Made by a program: the position numbers and the translations under genes. Source: Prochlorococcus sp. AG-355-M18 (GTDB taxonomy: Bacteria; Cyanobacteriota; Cyanobacteriia; PCC-6307; Cyanobiaceae). Taken from it: a DNA stretch of 64,000 bases. The stretch spans positions 1 through 64,000 of the forward strand of contig QCED01000006.1 of NCBI GenBank assembly GCA_003280725.1. The letters run 5' to 3'. The notes under the pieces were generated by a model. That model did no database searches. It worked only from the letters and a program-made list of their open reading frames with translations, and was not told where the DNA came from. Of the stretch, positions 42,409 to 54,121 are shown piece after piece (the first letter of the stretch is position 1; every line of letters starts with the position of its first letter).

Positions 42409-43447
42409 TTAACTCAAGGCCGTCATCCATTGAAAATCCACTCAAAATATTTAAATTTTGAATTGCTTGCCCACTCTGTCCTTTTAACAAATTATCAATC
42501 ACAGATAAAATAATAATCCTGCCATTTCGAGTATCAACTTTAACAGACAGGAAAATTTGGTTCGTATTTTTAACCCATTTTGTTGATGGGAAAGTATCTA
42601 CAGGTAAGACTTTAATATTTTTAAAATTTCTATAATAATTATCCAAGAGAATTCTGCAATCATCAGAAGTTAATCCTGGATCTCTTAATCTACCATATAT
42701 AGTCGATTGCATACCTCTTGAAATTGGAACCAAATGAGGAGTAAAGAGAAGTTCAATTTTATTTCCAGAAATTAAAGATGCTACTTGTTCAATCTCTGAT
42801 GTATGCCTATGGTTTATCAATCCATATGCTGATAGACCTTCTCCACATTCTGATAAGAGTAGCTTTTGGTTTGGTTCACGACCACCTCCAGAGGTTCCGC
42901 TTTTAGAATCAATTACTATACCATCTTTTTCAATAATTCCTTGCGAAAGATAAGGAGCTAGTGGAATAAGAGCAGATGTTGGATAACATCCTGGACATGC
43001 AATTAATCTTCCTTTTGAAATGGCTTCTTTATTTATTTCAGGAAGACCGTAGATTGCCTCTTTACATAAATCATCATCATTCCTTTTATAAATAGCAGCT
43101 TCTTTAAAATAGACTTTTTTCCATTCATCTAAGGACTTATATCTGTAATCAGCAGATAAATCAATAACTTTAACTCCTCTTTCTAATAATTTCCTTGTCA
43201 AGGTTGAAGATAGGCCATTTGGTAAACAAAGCAAAGCAACATCTGATTTGTTTGAAATGTTATCTACTGAAATTTCTTCTATATAAGGATCATTATCTAG
43301 ATTAATAAAAGGGAAATTATCGTTCCACTTTGATCCAGATGTTTTATTACCTCCTAAAAATGTAATTTTATAGTTTTTATTTTTCTTTAATAGATTTACC
43401 GCTTGAATACCGCCGTAACCAGTAGCACCTACTATTGCAACATTCAT
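42392..43447 (-). CDS. argC: N-acetyl-gamma-glutamyl-phosphate reductase
   Basis: VGATGYGGIQAVNLL, CPGCYPTSALIPL, SGTSGGGREP. Confidence 0.97.
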   Translation of the reverse strand: MNVAIVGATGYGGIQAVNLLKKNKNYKITFLGGNKTSGSKWNDNFPFINLDNDPYIEEISVDNISNKSDVALLCLPNGLSSTLTRKLLERGVKVIDLSADYRYKSLDEWKKVYFKEAAIYKRNDDDLCKEAIYGLPEINKEAISKGRLIACPGCYPTSALIPLAPYLSQGIIEKDGIVIDSKSGTSGGGREPNQKLLLSECGEGLSAYGLINHRHTSEIEQVASLISGNKIELLFTPHLVPISRGMQSTIYGRLRDPGLTSDDCRILLDNYYRNFKNIKVLPVDTFPSTKWVKNTNQIFLSVKVDTRNGRIIILSVIDNLLKGQSGQAIQNLNILSGFSMDDGLELTNNFP

Positions 43448-43535
43448 TTCTTTGAATTGGCAGACTTTGAGATAAGATTATAAAGTGTTGAATTTAAGAT
43501 AACTAAAACACTTTTTTCTTATATTGATAGGAATA

Positions 43536-45260
43536 ATGAAAGAAACAAGTCCCAAATCAAATAATGGAACAATTTTGGATATAAATGATTCTTTTAAAAT
43601 TGAATTTGATCCTATCAGCGATGCGTTGGCGGCTATAAGGAATGGTGAATGCATAATTGTGGTTGATGATGAAAGAAGAGAAAATGAAGGAGATTTAATT
43701 TGTGCGGCTCAGTTTGCTACTCCTCAGCAAATTAATTTTATGGCTACTGAGGGACGTGGTCTTATCTGCCTAGCTATGCAAGGTGAAAAACTTGACTCTT
43801 TAGATTTACCATTAATGGTAGACAGAAATACAGATGAAAATCAAACAGCATTTACTATATCAATCGATGCTGGACCTGAAAATAACGTTACTACTGGAAT
43901 CTCAGCTGAAGACAGGGCTAAGACAATTCAAGTTGCTATCAACCCAAATACAAAACCTGGGGATTTAAGGAGGCCAGGCCATATTTTTCCATTAAGAGCA
44001 AAAAAAGGTGGGGTTTTAAAAAGGGCAGGTCATACCGAAGCTGCAGTAGATATTTCTGCAATGTCAGGACTTTACCCAGCTGGAGTAATTTGCGAAATAC
44101 AAAATCCTGACGGCTCTATGTCAAGACTTCCACAACTTAAAGAGTATGCAAAACAGTGGGGAATGAAATTAATATCCATAGCAGATTTAATAAGTTATAG
44201 GTTTCAAACTGAGAGATTTGTATTTAGAAAATCTGATGCTGTCCTTCCAAGTATTTTTGGAAATTTTAAAGCTTATGGATATGTTAATGAACTTGATGGT
44301 TCAGAACACGTAGCATTAGTTAAACAAAAATCATCAAAATTAAGTGAACCTGTACTAGTAAGAATGCATTCAGAGTGTTTAACAGGTGATGCTTTTGGAT
44401 CATTACGTTGTGATTGTAGACCCCAGTTAGAGGCGGCTTTATCAAGGATAGAAAAGGAGGAGGAGGGAGTTGTGGTTTACTTGAGACAAGAAGGAAGAGG
44501 TATTGGTCTTATAAATAAATTAAAAGCTTACAGTTTACAGGATGGGGGATTAGACACTGTAGAGGCCAATGAAAAATTAGGTTTTCCAGCCGATCTTAGA
44601 AATTATGGAGTTGGAGCGCAGATACTAACTGATCTAGGGATAAATAAATTAAAATTACTTACCAACAACCCTAGAAAGATTGCCGGATTAGGTGGTTATG
44701 GAATAGAAGTTATTGAGAGAGTTCCATTAGTGATTTGTCCAAACGATAACAATGCAGAATATTTGAGTGTTAAAAAAACAAAGCTAGGCCACATGATTGA
44801 TGACGATAATGTTAATTCAAAGAATATTGATCCATTTATATCAATTTTTCTTGACGGAAAATATAAATCTATTGATTTAGTTCCAATAAAAAATAATGTT
44901 ATTAAATTCTGTAGTGATCAAAATATTAATATTAAACTTGAAAGTAGTCCAAGATTATTGGCTTTTTGGAATCGACCAAAATTAGTATGGCGAATATTAC
45001 ATGATAAGAATAGAACTGACTCCAACATTAATGATGAAGAAATAAAAAATATAGAATTATTTATTCAATTTTTATCTAATTATCAAAAAAGTACAAAGAT
45101 TGGAATTATTGTTTCTAGAAATATTGAACAAGCATTACATCCAAAAAGTAGCATCAAACTGATCAATACTAAATTCTCGATCAATAATGAAATCTTATAT
45201 TCATCTACAAGGAAATTTAATCTAGATAAAGAGACATTTAGTATTGTTTTTGAAGGCTAA
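43536..45260 (+). CDS. ribBA: Bifunctional DHBP synthase / GTP cyclohydrolase II with C-terminal extension
   Basis: DDERRENEGDLI, RRPGHIFPL, RMHSECLTGDAFGSLRCDCRPQLE, RQEGRGIGL. Internal ATG 43536 preferred over track TTG. Confidence 0.96.
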   Translation: MKETSPKSNNGTILDINDSFKIEFDPISDALAAIRNGECIIVVDDERRENEGDLICAAQFATPQQINFMATEGRGLICLAMQGEKLDSLDLPLMVDRNTDENQTAFTISIDAGPENNVTTGISAEDRAKTIQVAINPNTKPGDLRRPGHIFPLRAKKGGVLKRAGHTEAAVDISAMSGLYPAGVICEIQNPDGSMSRLPQLKEYAKQWGMKLISIADLISYRFQTERFVFRKSDAVLPSIFGNFKAYGYVNELDGSEHVALVKQKSSKLSEPVLVRMHSECLTGDAFGSLRCDCRPQLEAALSRIEKEEEGVVVYLRQEGRGIGLINKLKAYSLQDGGLDTVEANEKLGFPADLRNYGVGAQILTDLGINKLKLLTNNPRKIAGLGGYGIEVIERVPLVICPNDNNAEYLSVKKTKLGHMIDDDNVNSKNIDPFISIFLDGKYKSIDLVPIKNNVIKFCSDQNINIKLESSPRLLAFWNRPKLVWRILHDKNRTDSNINDEEIKNIELFIQFLSNYQKSTKIGIIVSRNIEQALHPKSSIKLINTKFSINNEILYSSTRKFNLDKETFSIVFEG

Positions 45261-45264
45261 ATTA

Positions 45265-45702
45265 CTACTTTAGGCTTGCTTTAATAATTTTTGAACCATT
45301 AGTAAGCTTTAGTACTACATCCATATCATTTGTCTTACCAAAAACAGTATGAACTCCATCGAGATGAGGCTGTGGTTCATATACTATGAAAAACTGACTA
45401 CCACCGGTGTCCTTTCCTGCATGAGCCATAGAAAGTGAACCTTTTAGATGTTTCTTGGAATTAATTTCACACTTAATATTATATCCAGGACCTCCAGTTC
45501 CAGGCATACCAGATGCTCCATTTCGAGTATTTGGACATCCACCCTGAGCCATGAATCCAGGAATAACTCTGTGAAATGCTAGACCATCATAAAAACCATC
45601 ACTAATCAAACTCGTGAAGTTTTTGACTGTATTAGGCGCGTCGTCAGAGAAAAATTCAATATTAATGTTCCCAACTTCTGTTTCAAATAATGCAGTTGTC
45701 AT
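45265..45702 (-). CDS. Peptidyl-prolyl cis-trans isomerase (cyclophilin)
   Basis: [32 protein letters not shown]. Confidence 0.95.
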   Translation of the reverse strand: MTTALFETEVGNINIEFFSDDAPNTVKNFTSLISDGFYDGLAFHRVIPGFMAQGGCPNTRNGASGMPGTGGPGYNIKCEINSKKHLKGSLSMAHAGKDTGGSQFFIVYEPQPHLDGVHTVFGKTNDMDVVLKLTNGSKIIKASLK

Positions 45703-45739
45703 GTTTTATTTGTTTAATAATTATTTGATATTTTAATAG

Positions 45740-46123
45740 CTAAAGCAGCTTTTCAAGGTTTTCCTTAATGGTATTTATATCAATGTCATCTTTATTATTA
45801 ATTTTCTCTTCCTCCCAATTTTCAACTTCAAGGTTTTTTTGAGGTGGTGAAATTAATAACCTATCTTCTGCGGTTTTAGGTACAAAATTCCTCTCTACTA
45901 ATTTGCATTCATAATCTAATTTAATGCAGAAATCTTTTATTTCTTCTATGTTGATTGTTTCAACGGTTGGTAAAGGGAAATCTTGAGCTTCTAGAAGACC
46001 ACAATATCTTATTGCATCATCCTTATCTTCAAACATAAGAACAATGGTCCTTCCTTTAAGTTCGATTGAATGAATTCCTTCCTTATCTGTTCCTGAATTA
46101 TATAAAAGAACAAATATGTTCAT
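45740..46123 (-). CDS. DUF3110 family protein
   Basis: MNIFVLLYNSGTDKEGIHSIEL...DAIRYCGLLEAQDFP. Confidence 0.8.
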   Translation of the reverse strand: MNIFVLLYNSGTDKEGIHSIELKGRTIVLMFEDKDDAIRYCGLLEAQDFPLPTVETINIEEIKDFCIKLDYECKLVERNFVPKTAEDRLLISPPQKNLEVENWEEEKINNKDDIDINTIKENLEKLL

Positions 46124-46156
46124 AAGTATTTACTTTACTATTAATATAGTATTTGA

Positions 46157-47083
46157 TTAAGAATTAGAAAGTGATAATTCTTGTAATCTTGTATATAAAG
46201 CAATTTCTTCATCATTAATATCAGCAGGTATAACTACTAAGATTTCAACATATTGATCTCCTACATTATCGTCGAATGTTAAACCCCTACCTTTTAAACG
46301 TAACATTCTTCCCGTAGATGATTTTGGTGGCACTTGAAGTGTGACAATCCCATCAAGGGTAGGAACCTCTACTGCACAACCAAGAAGTGCATCATGAGGA
46401 AATAACTCTAATTTATAAAGAACTCTTAAACCATCAATTCTGAGACCACTTTCCGTTTGAACTTTTAACTGTAGATAATGATCCTTACCTCCTCTTGCAA
46501 TATTTTCAAGTCTTAATCGCCATCCATCTCCAGCGAAAGGAGGTGTATCAACTTCTACTACGGTTTCGTCTTCTAGCTCTATTAAAATTGAAGCTCCATT
46601 TAATGCTTCATCAGGAGTTAATTCAATAACTGTTTCAATATCTTGGTGGAGTTTAACCGGAGGTGGCTCTTCTGGCGAGGTTGTAGGGTAATCATAATTA
46701 TTAAATTCATCATTATTAGTATCTATCGATTCATCTTCAAATGGATCATTATCATATTCGTCGTAATTCTTTGGTGTGTATTCATATCCAAATAGTGAAT
46801 CAAGATAATCTTGAAAATCAGGAAATCCTGTCTTGAAATTATTATTTTCGTAATCATCCTGTATATTTTCATCTGAATTATTTTTTCTTATATTGGGGTC
46901 TCTCAGATATTCATATGCTTCGTTAATTAATTTAAATCTCTCCTCTGCATTAAGATCATTTTTATTTAAATCTGGATGCCATTTTCTTGCTTCTCTTCGA
47001 AATGCCTTTTTAAGTTCCTTATCATCGAAATCAGGGGATAAACCCAAAATCGACAAATAGTCTTTTTTAGAGGAAGTAGTCAT
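46157..47083 (-). CDS. dnaJ: DnaJ-type co-chaperone (type II/III)
   Basis: N-terminal J domain with WHPDLN; C-terminal DnaJ-C domain; ATG at 47083, overlapping the dnaK stop. Confidence 0.93.
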   Translation of the reverse strand: MTTSSKKDYLSILGLSPDFDDKELKKAFRREARKWHPDLNKNDLNAEERFKLINEAYEYLRDPNIRKNNSDENIQDDYENNNFKTGFPDFQDYLDSLFGYEYTPKNYDEYDNDPFEDESIDTNNDEFNNYDYPTTSPEEPPPVKLHQDIETVIELTPDEALNGASILIELEDETVVEVDTPPFAGDGWRLRLENIARGGKDHYLQLKVQTESGLRIDGLRVLYKLELFPHDALLGCAVEVPTLDGIVTLQVPPKSSTGRMLRLKGRGLTFDDNVGDQYVEILVVIPADINDEEIALYTRLQELSLSNS

Positions 47084-49070
47084 TGTCCCATGGATCATTA
47101 TCGTCCCTAGAATTACCATACCTCGAATTTCTATAATTTCTATTCATTTGATTATCCCAAGGATCATCATCATCCCAATAATCATCCGAAAAAAGTTCAT
47201 CCTTTAAAGATCCAAATGTATTTTTTATGCCCTGTAAGGGATTATTATCAGTTTTCTTTTCTGCTGCGAATTTTCTGTTTAAGCCAAATAATGCTTCTTG
47301 TAGAGCACTTACTGAAATTTCTAATTCTTGAGGATCATCATCATCTATATATTCTTCAACATCTTGAATGGCTAATTCAACAGCTCGTTGTTGCCGTTCA
47401 GCCCCATAAGGACCAAATTCTAAGGAAGCATCCCTAAGTCTTCTCTCAGCTTGCGCTATAAGAGTTAAAGCACTATTTTTTCTGTCAATTACAGATCTTT
47501 TCTTTCTATCTTCATTGGCTTTAGCTTTTGCTTCTTCAATTATCGAATTTATTTCTTGTTCATTTAAATTAGAGCCTCCAGAAATTGTAACTGCTTGTTT
47601 TCTTCCTGTTGTTCTATCAGTTGCACTAACTTCTAAAAGGCCATTAGCATCAATATCAAATGCTACTTGAACCTGTGGAATTCCTCTTGGAGCTGGAGGT
47701 ATTCCTGATAGCCTAAATTTACCCAGTGATTTATTTTCAGAAGCTAACGGTCTTTCACCTTGTCTTACTTGAACAACAACTGATGATTGATTAGCTTCTG
47801 ATGTACTAAAGACATCTGATTGCCTAACTGGTATTGGTGTATTACGAGGTATAAGGACTTTCATAAGACCACCAATAGTTTCTAGACCTAAAGATAGAGG
47901 TGTGACATCGTTTAATAGTAAATCTTGTAAATCACCACTAATTATTCCAGATTGTATCGCAGCACCAATTGCAACTACTTCATCTGGATTAACAGATTGA
48001 CAGGGGTCATTAGGAACGAGAGTCTTGACTAATTGTTGAACCATAGGGATTCTCGTACTGCCACCAACAAGAACTACTTCATCTATATCTTCAGCGTTCC
48101 ATCCAGAATCATCTAAGGCTATTTGGACTGGCTCTAATAATCTGTCTAAAAGTTCTTGAGATAATGATTCAAATATTTTTCTATCTAAAGTCTCTTCAAT
48201 ATGTAACGGTCCCTCTTTGCTTGTCGTGATAAAAGGCAATGATATTTTTGTTTTTTGCAATCCTGATAATTCACATTTAGCTTTTTCAGCAGCTTCAGTT
48301 AATCTCTGCAAAGCTTGTCTATCTCTTCTTAAATCAATATTATGTTTATTAAGAAATTTTTCAGCTAGCCAATCTACTATTTTTGAGTCAAAATTGTTCC
48401 CTCCTAATTGCGTATCTCCACAGGTGGCTTTAACATCAAAAACACCATTTGAAATTTTTAATAATGAAACATCAAATGTTCCTCCACCTAAATCAAATAC
48501 CAAAACATTATTAGAAGAACTTTTTTCAAAACCATAAGCTAAAGCTGCTGCAGTAGGTTCATTTAGGATTCTATCTACTTTAATACCAGCTAATATTGCA
48601 GAATCCTTTGTAGCTTGTCTTTGAGATTCATTAAAATAGGCAGGGACAGTAATCACAGCTGAGTCAACAGTTTCTCCAAGATATGTCTCAGCATCATTAA
48701 TTAATTTTCTTATTAGTGAACTAACCAACTCTTCTGGAGCATACTCTCTTTCTGTATTTGTACTAAGAACCCTGACACTTCCAGACTCATTTGCTTTGAC
48801 ATTATAAGGAACAGAAATACTAGTATCATCTAATTCATCCCAGTCGCTGCCAATGAATCTTTTTAAATTATAAAAGGTATTTTTTGGATTTAAAACAAGT
48901 TGTCTTCTTGCTTGATCACCTATTACTATTTCTTTGTCTTTTGTAAAACCAACTATTGAAGGCGTAGTTCTAGAACCTTCAGAATTTGCAATAACAATTG
49001 GTCGACCAGCTTCTATAACTCCGACAACAGAGTTAGTAGTACCTAAATCAATTCCAACTATTTGACCCAT
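47067..49070 (-). CDS. dnaK: Chaperone DnaK
   Basis: [41 protein letters not shown]. Confidence 0.98.
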   Translation of the reverse strand: MGQIVGIDLGTTNSVVGVIEAGRPIVIANSEGSRTTPSIVGFTKDKEIVIGDQARRQLVLNPKNTFYNLKRFIGSDWDELDDTSISVPYNVKANESGSVRVLSTNTEREYAPEELVSSLIRKLINDAETYLGETVDSAVITVPAYFNESQRQATKDSAILAGIKVDRILNEPTAAALAYGFEKSSSNNVLVFDLGGGTFDVSLLKISNGVFDVKATCGDTQLGGNNFDSKIVDWLAEKFLNKHNIDLRRDRQALQRLTEAAEKAKCELSGLQKTKISLPFITTSKEGPLHIEETLDRKIFESLSQELLDRLLEPVQIALDDSGWNAEDIDEVVLVGGSTRIPMVQQLVKTLVPNDPCQSVNPDEVVAIGAAIQSGIISGDLQDLLLNDVTPLSLGLETIGGLMKVLIPRNTPIPVRQSDVFSTSEANQSSVVVQVRQGERPLASENKSLGKFRLSGIPPAPRGIPQVQVAFDIDANGLLEVSATDRTTGRKQAVTISGGSNLNEQEINSIIEEAKAKANEDRKKRSVIDRKNSALTLIAQAERRLRDASLEFGPYGAERQQRAVELAIQDVEEYIDDDDPQELEISVSALQEALFGLNRKFAAEKKTDNNPLQGIKNTFGSLKDELFSDDYWDDDDPWDNQMNRNYRNSRYGNSRDDNDPWDNDYFL

Positions 49071-49284
49071 GATTTTAGATCGCTAAATTAAATCAAAATT
49101 TACTAATAATTTAATTAATTTTTATCTTAGATATCTACATATAATAGTAAAAAACAAATATTTTCAACTTAATTTAAATAAATAAGATTATTTATAACTT
49201 ATCAATAAGATTACTTTCTATTTGAAAAAGTATTTTATAGATAATGTAGTTGATGTAGTTAACTAAAATAAACTAATATAAAAC

Positions 49285-49370
49285 GGAGAGAGAGGGATTC
49301 GAACCCTCGATAAAGTTGCCCCTATACAGCATTTCCAGTGCTGCGCCTTCAACCACTCGGCCACCTCTCC
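49285..49370 (-). tRNA. tRNA-Ser (anticodon GGA)
   Basis: Reverse complement GGAGAGGTGGCCGAGTGGTTGAAGGCGCAGCACTGGAAATGCTGTATAGGGGCAACTTTATCGAGGGTTCGAATCCCTCTCTCTCC; long variable arm. Confidence 0.96.
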
Positions 49371-49419
49371 CAAGATAACTATCTTAACCCTTTATCATCC
49401 CATTTTTGAGGAAATTTAT

Positions 49420-49794
49420 TTGAAAAAGACTTTCAAAGTCACGATTAAAAATAAGGAAACTGGCAAGGTATACCAAGAACAGGTTAATAGAGATGCGTAC
49501 ATACTTAAGGAATTTGAAAAGAAAGGTTTCAAACTAGCGTTTTCATGTAGAAATGGTTGCTGCACAAGTTGTGCAGTTAAAATAAAATCTGGCACTTTGG
49601 AACAACCTGAAGCAATGGGTGTTTCTCAAGCCTTAAAAGATAAAGGTTTTGCACTACTTTGTGTTGCTAAAGCAACTTCAGATCTTGAGGTTGAAACTAC
49701 ATATGAAGATGAAGTTTACGATTTACAATTTGGACAATATTTTGGGAGAGGAAATACAAGAGTTGCGCCACCTTGGGAATTTGAGGAAGATTAA
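49420..49794 (+). CDS. 2Fe-2S ferredoxin
   Basis: FSCRNGCCTSCAVKIKSG...LLCVAKA plant-type 2Fe-2S cluster. Confidence 0.94.
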   Translation: MKKTFKVTIKNKETGKVYQEQVNRDAYILKEFEKKGFKLAFSCRNGCCTSCAVKIKSGTLEQPEAMGVSQALKDKGFALLCVAKATSDLEVETTYEDEVYDLQFGQYFGRGNTRVAPPWEFEED

Positions 49795-49799
49795 TCATC

Positions 49800-50648
49800 A
49801 TGTTTGAATTAAGTGAAATAAAGGAACTTGCTAATCAAGTAAACTTATTTAGTTTGTATGAAATAGCCAAGAACTCCGCTCAAATTGGTAATGAAATTTT
49901 AAAAATTAATTACAATAAAATTCAGAAAATATCATCAAAGGGTAGGAAAGGTGATCTAGTAACTAATGTAGATTTGGAAGTTGAAAATAAAATTAAAGAA
50001 TATTTACTTGAAGAGAGCCCAAACATATCTATTAATGCAGAAGAATCAGGGAAATTAAATAAAAACTCGGACTTGACATGGTGTATAGACCCATTAGACG
50101 GTACGACAAATTATTCTCATGGATATCCTTTTTTTGGAACTTCTATTGGTCTTGTTTATAAAAATAAACCTATTATTGGGGCTATATCAGTACCTTACTT
50201 AAATGAACTATATTCAGCCTGTATAGGTTTAGGCTCATTTTGCAATGATACTGAACTTAAGGTATCGAATCCCTCTAATCTTTCTGATAGTCTACTTGTA
50301 ACTGGTTTCTCATATGACAGATTTGAGACAGAGGACAATAATTATGCTGAATTTTGTTATTTAACACATAAAACTAGAGGAGTTAGACGAGGAGGAGCCG
50401 CAGCAGTTGATCTAGCATTTGTTGCTGCAGGAAAGGTAGATGGATACTGGGAAAGAGGATTAGAAGTATGGGACCTAGCGGCCGGTGCTATTATTGTAAA
50501 AGAAGCTGGTGGTATTCTTTCTGATTATCCATCAGGGGAATTTAATTTAAGTTCAGGAAGAATTTTAGCTTGTTCTCCCAGCCTTGAAAATGAATTAAAA
50601 AATGAACTAGATAATGTTTCTCCATTTAATAAAAAACTCTATACCTAA
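49800..50648 (+). CDS. Inositol monophosphatase family protein
   Basis: INAEESG, CIDPLDGTTNYSHG, EVWDLAAGAIIVKEAGG. Confidence 0.94.
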   Translation: MFELSEIKELANQVNLFSLYEIAKNSAQIGNEILKINYNKIQKISSKGRKGDLVTNVDLEVENKIKEYLLEESPNISINAEESGKLNKNSDLTWCIDPLDGTTNYSHGYPFFGTSIGLVYKNKPIIGAISVPYLNELYSACIGLGSFCNDTELKVSNPSNLSDSLLVTGFSYDRFETEDNNYAEFCYLTHKTRGVRRGGAAAVDLAFVAAGKVDGYWERGLEVWDLAAGAIIVKEAGGILSDYPSGEFNLSSGRILACSPSLENELKNELDNVSPFNKKLYT

Positions 50649-50666
50649 AATTTGTTAAATATTAAA

Positions 50667-51818
50667 ATGTCAGACATAAAGGAAATTAAGTTAATCGATG
50701 TAAAAAATAATTCAAACATCATAAATAATCTAAATAGTATTTATAAACTATGGGGCTATGAAGAGGTATCACCCTCATTTATAAATACTTTAGAGACGAT
50801 AAAGGGACGTGGCGTTATTGACGAAAATCAGGTTGTTGGAATAGTAAGTAATAATTCATTATGTCTAAGGCCAGAAATGACAACATCAATTGTTAAATTG
50901 TCATCTACTAGATTAATAAATAAGAAAAGACCTATACGTTTATTCACCAATGGAATGGTTTTTGATAAAAAACAAAATAATAAAAATTCATTTAAGTTAC
51001 AAGAAAAATTGCAGAGTGGAATTGAATTAATTGGATATGATACAAAATACCCAGAAATTGAAGTTATTAATATTTTGTTTGATTCAATCGATAATATTAA
51101 TTTGAAGGATGGTTGTAATTTATATCTACTAGTAAGCACAACAAAAATAATGGACTTAATACTGAACAAATATAAGAATAATAATATTGAAGAAATTAAG
51201 AAAAGTCTTGTTAATTTTGATCAAGATAATTTATCTAAATTAGGAATAGATGAAGATGATAAATATATTCTTAAAGATCTTTTATTCACACGTGGAGAGC
51301 CAATTGCAATATTAAAAAAATTAAAATCTATATACGGTACTAGTAAAACATTAGATGACTTAAATTTTTTATTTGAAACATTATCTAAAATATCAAATAA
51401 ATATGGTGTTAAATTACAACTTGATCCCACTTTTCAACCTCACTTGAATTTATATGAAGGAATAGTTTTTCAACTAATAGGGGATAACGGTAAAAATAAA
51501 GGCGTCATCGCAAAAGGGGGAAGATATGATGAGTTAGTAAGATCATTTAGTCCTAATGAGAAAATATTTAATGGGATTGGATTTACAATTTCAATAGACA
51601 TTTTAAGAAATTTAATTAAGGAAGAAAAGAAAGCTAAAAAAAAGATTTTATTGATGTTTAAAGATTCTTATTTGTTAGAAAAAGGTATGAATGAACAAAA
51701 AGTACAACAGAAAAAAGGAAATATTGCTGTCTTACATTTAAATCCTTGTGATGACTTGGCTAAAGCCAATCAAATTATGAAAGAAAATAATTGTAGTGAG
51801 ATTTTATGGGTAAAATAA
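50667..51818 (+). CDS. hisZ: ATP phosphoribosyltransferase regulatory subunit (HisRS paralogue)
   Basis: LWGYEEVSPSFINTLETI, LRPEMTTSIVKL, GGRYDELVRSF. Confidence 0.85.
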   Translation: MSDIKEIKLIDVKNNSNIINNLNSIYKLWGYEEVSPSFINTLETIKGRGVIDENQVVGIVSNNSLCLRPEMTTSIVKLSSTRLINKKRPIRLFTNGMVFDKKQNNKNSFKLQEKLQSGIELIGYDTKYPEIEVINILFDSIDNINLKDGCNLYLLVSTTKIMDLILNKYKNNNIEEIKKSLVNFDQDNLSKLGIDEDDKYILKDLLFTRGEPIAILKKLKSIYGTSKTLDDLNFLFETLSKISNKYGVKLQLDPTFQPHLNLYEGIVFQLIGDNGKNKGVIAKGGRYDELVRSFSPNEKIFNGIGFTISIDILRNLIKEEKKAKKKILLMFKDSYLLEKGMNEQKVQQKKGNIAVLHLNPCDDLAKANQIMKENNCSEILWVK

Positions 51819-51935
51819 AACCTTTTAAAAATTTATTTTACTTTTTAATTCATATATTGTTCGGACAATACTCCTAATTAAACTTGATTAACTAGTTTTA
51901 ACGAAATAAGATTTAATATGTTTGATTATTTTTAA

Positions 51936-53840
51936 ATGGAAAAAGGCGAAATTCGTATTAATACCGAAAATATTTTCCCAATTATCAAGAAGGCAGTATA
52001 TTCTGACCATGAAATCTTTTTAAGAGAACTTGTTAGTAATGGTGTTGACGCAATTAGTAAAAGAAGAATGGCCTCTATGGCAGGTGATTGCGAGAATACT
52101 GAGGAGGCTCTAGTAAAAATAACAATTAACCGTGAAAATAATACGTTAACAATTTCCGATAATGGAATTGGAATGAATGATGAAGAAATTAAGAAGTACA
52201 TAAATCAAGTTGCATTTTCTAGTGCTGAAGAATTCCTAACAAAATACAAAAAAGAAAATGATGAATTCATAGGTCATTTTGGACTAGGTTTTTATTCAAG
52301 TTTCATGGTGGCAGATAGAGTTGATATATTAACTAAATCAGCAATTGGAGAATCAAAAGCTTTCAAATGGTCTTGTGATGGATCGCCAAATTTCACGTTA
52401 GAGGAATCAGAAAGAGAGACAATTGGTACAGATGTTATTCTTCACCTACTTGAAGATGAAAAAGAGTTTATAGAGCCTGAAAGGATTAAATCACTAATAA
52501 AAAAGTATTGTGACTTTATGCCAATAGATGTCTTATTAGAAGGAGAATCAATTAATAAGAAAAATCCTCCTTGGAGAAAACAAACTAGTGAATTAAAAGA
52601 TGAAGATTATATTGATTTATATAAATACCTTTATCCATTTCAGGGGGATCCACTTTTATGGATTCATCTAAATACAGATTATCCGTATGACATTCAAGGG
52701 ATATTGTATTTTCCAAAGTTGTCAGGTAGAGCTGATTGGGAAAAGGGAGAAATAAAACTATTTTGCAATCAAGTATTCGTAAGCGATTCAATTAAAGAGA
52801 TAGTACCAAAATACCTCTTACCTCTAAGAGGAGTTATTGACTCTACAGATATACCCCTAAATGTCAGTAGAAGTGCATTACAAACAGATAGAAAAGTAAG
52901 GTCTATATCATCATTTATCTCAAAAAAAATCGCTAATAAACTGAAGGATTTGATAAGAAATTCTCCAGAATTTTATGCTGAAATTTGGGATTCAATCTCT
53001 GCCTTTATTAAAATTGGCGCTATCGAAGATGAAAAATTTGCTGATTTAGTAAATAACAGTATAATTTTCGAAACTATAATAAATTCTGAGAAAGACGTAA
53101 CTAAAGATATTGAAAATAAATCCCTCATCAAGTCCAATGATAAATATTTCACAACTCTCGCAAATTACAAAGAGCGAAATAAATCAACTGATTCTAAAAA
53201 AATAATTTACTGTTCAGATTTGATTGCGCAGTCTAGTGCATTAAATATCTGTTTATCTGATAATAAAGAAGTTATTAAATCAGATCCCTTAATTGACGCA
53301 CAATTTCTTCCATGGCTGGAAAGTAAAAATGAAGATTATCAATTCCAAAGAGTAGATTCAGAAATAAATGAACTAGAAGATAAAGAATCAAAAGAAATTG
53401 TAGATAAGGATGGCAAATCAAATACAGATATACTTAGAGATGCGATAGTTAAAGCTATTAATAATGAGAAAGTAACAGTTAAAGTGCACTCACTTTCAAG
53501 TAAAGATGCTCCACCTGCGATGATCTTGCTTCCAGAACAAATGAGAAGAATTAATGATATGGGAGCTTACATGGAACAAAAGATGCCTGGCTTACCTGAA
53601 TATCATGTGCTCTTAATTAATAAAGAACATCCACTTATTGTTGGTCTTAACAAAATTACAGGCAACAAAATAATTATTGATGAAAAAGATCCTATTAAGA
53701 ATCCATTGGCATCAAAAATTGCAAATCATGTTTACGATATGGCTAAGCTTTCCGTTGGTGGATTAGATCAAGAACAGATAATTAATTTGCAAAATAATAA
53801 TGCCGAATTAATATCAGAATTACTTAATTCAACAAATTGA
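51936..53840 (+). CDS. htpG: Chaperone HtpG (Hsp90)
   Basis: EIFLRELVSNGVDAISK, ISDNGIGM, GHFGLGFYSSFMVA. Confidence 0.97.
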   Translation: MEKGEIRINTENIFPIIKKAVYSDHEIFLRELVSNGVDAISKRRMASMAGDCENTEEALVKITINRENNTLTISDNGIGMNDEEIKKYINQVAFSSAEEFLTKYKKENDEFIGHFGLGFYSSFMVADRVDILTKSAIGESKAFKWSCDGSPNFTLEESERETIGTDVILHLLEDEKEFIEPERIKSLIKKYCDFMPIDVLLEGESINKKNPPWRKQTSELKDEDYIDLYKYLYPFQGDPLLWIHLNTDYPYDIQGILYFPKLSGRADWEKGEIKLFCNQVFVSDSIKEIVPKYLLPLRGVIDSTDIPLNVSRSALQTDRKVRSISSFISKKIANKLKDLIRNSPEFYAEIWDSISAFIKIGAIEDEKFADLVNNSIIFETIINSEKDVTKDIENKSLIKSNDKYFTTLANYKERNKSTDSKKIIYCSDLIAQSSALNICLSDNKEVIKSDPLIDAQFLPWLESKNEDYQFQRVDSEINELEDKESKEIVDKDGKSNTDILRDAIVKAINNEKVTVKVHSLSSKDAPPAMILLPEQMRRINDMGAYMEQKMPGLPEYHVLLINKEHPLIVGLNKITGNKIIIDEKDPIKNPLASKIANHVYDMAKLSVGGLDQEQIINLQNNNAELISELLNSTN

Positions 53841-53879
53841 GTCATGTGCTAGAATTTTTAAAGATATAACTCAATAAAT

Positions 53880-54116
53880 ATGTCAAGAGTTTGCGAACTG
53901 ACCGGTGCAAGAGCTAATAACGGGATGGCAGTGAGTCACTCACATATTCGTACAAAAAAATTGCAACAAGTTAATCTCCAAAAAAGGAGACTATGGTGGG
54001 AAGAAGGCAAAAAATGGGTAAACATAAAAATAAGTACCAAAGCCCTAAAGTCTATACAAAAAGTAGGTTTAGATAAATTTGCTAAATCAAATGGAGTTGA
54101 TTTAAAAAAATTCTAA
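53880..54116 (+). CDS. rpmB: 50S ribosomal protein L28
   Basis: [40 protein letters not shown]. Confidence 0.97.
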   Translation: MSRVCELTGARANNGMAVSHSHIRTKKLQQVNLQKRRLWWEEGKKWVNIKISTKALKSIQKVGLDKFAKSNGVDLKKF

Positions 54117-54121
54117 ATTTG

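Noticed and set aside
48217-48537. 106-aa plus-strand ORF inside dnaK
   Set aside because: Mirror ORF opposite dnaK; composition typical of antisense artefacts.
50828-51169. 113-aa minus-strand ORF inside hisZ
   Set aside because: Antisense to hisZ with no domain signature.
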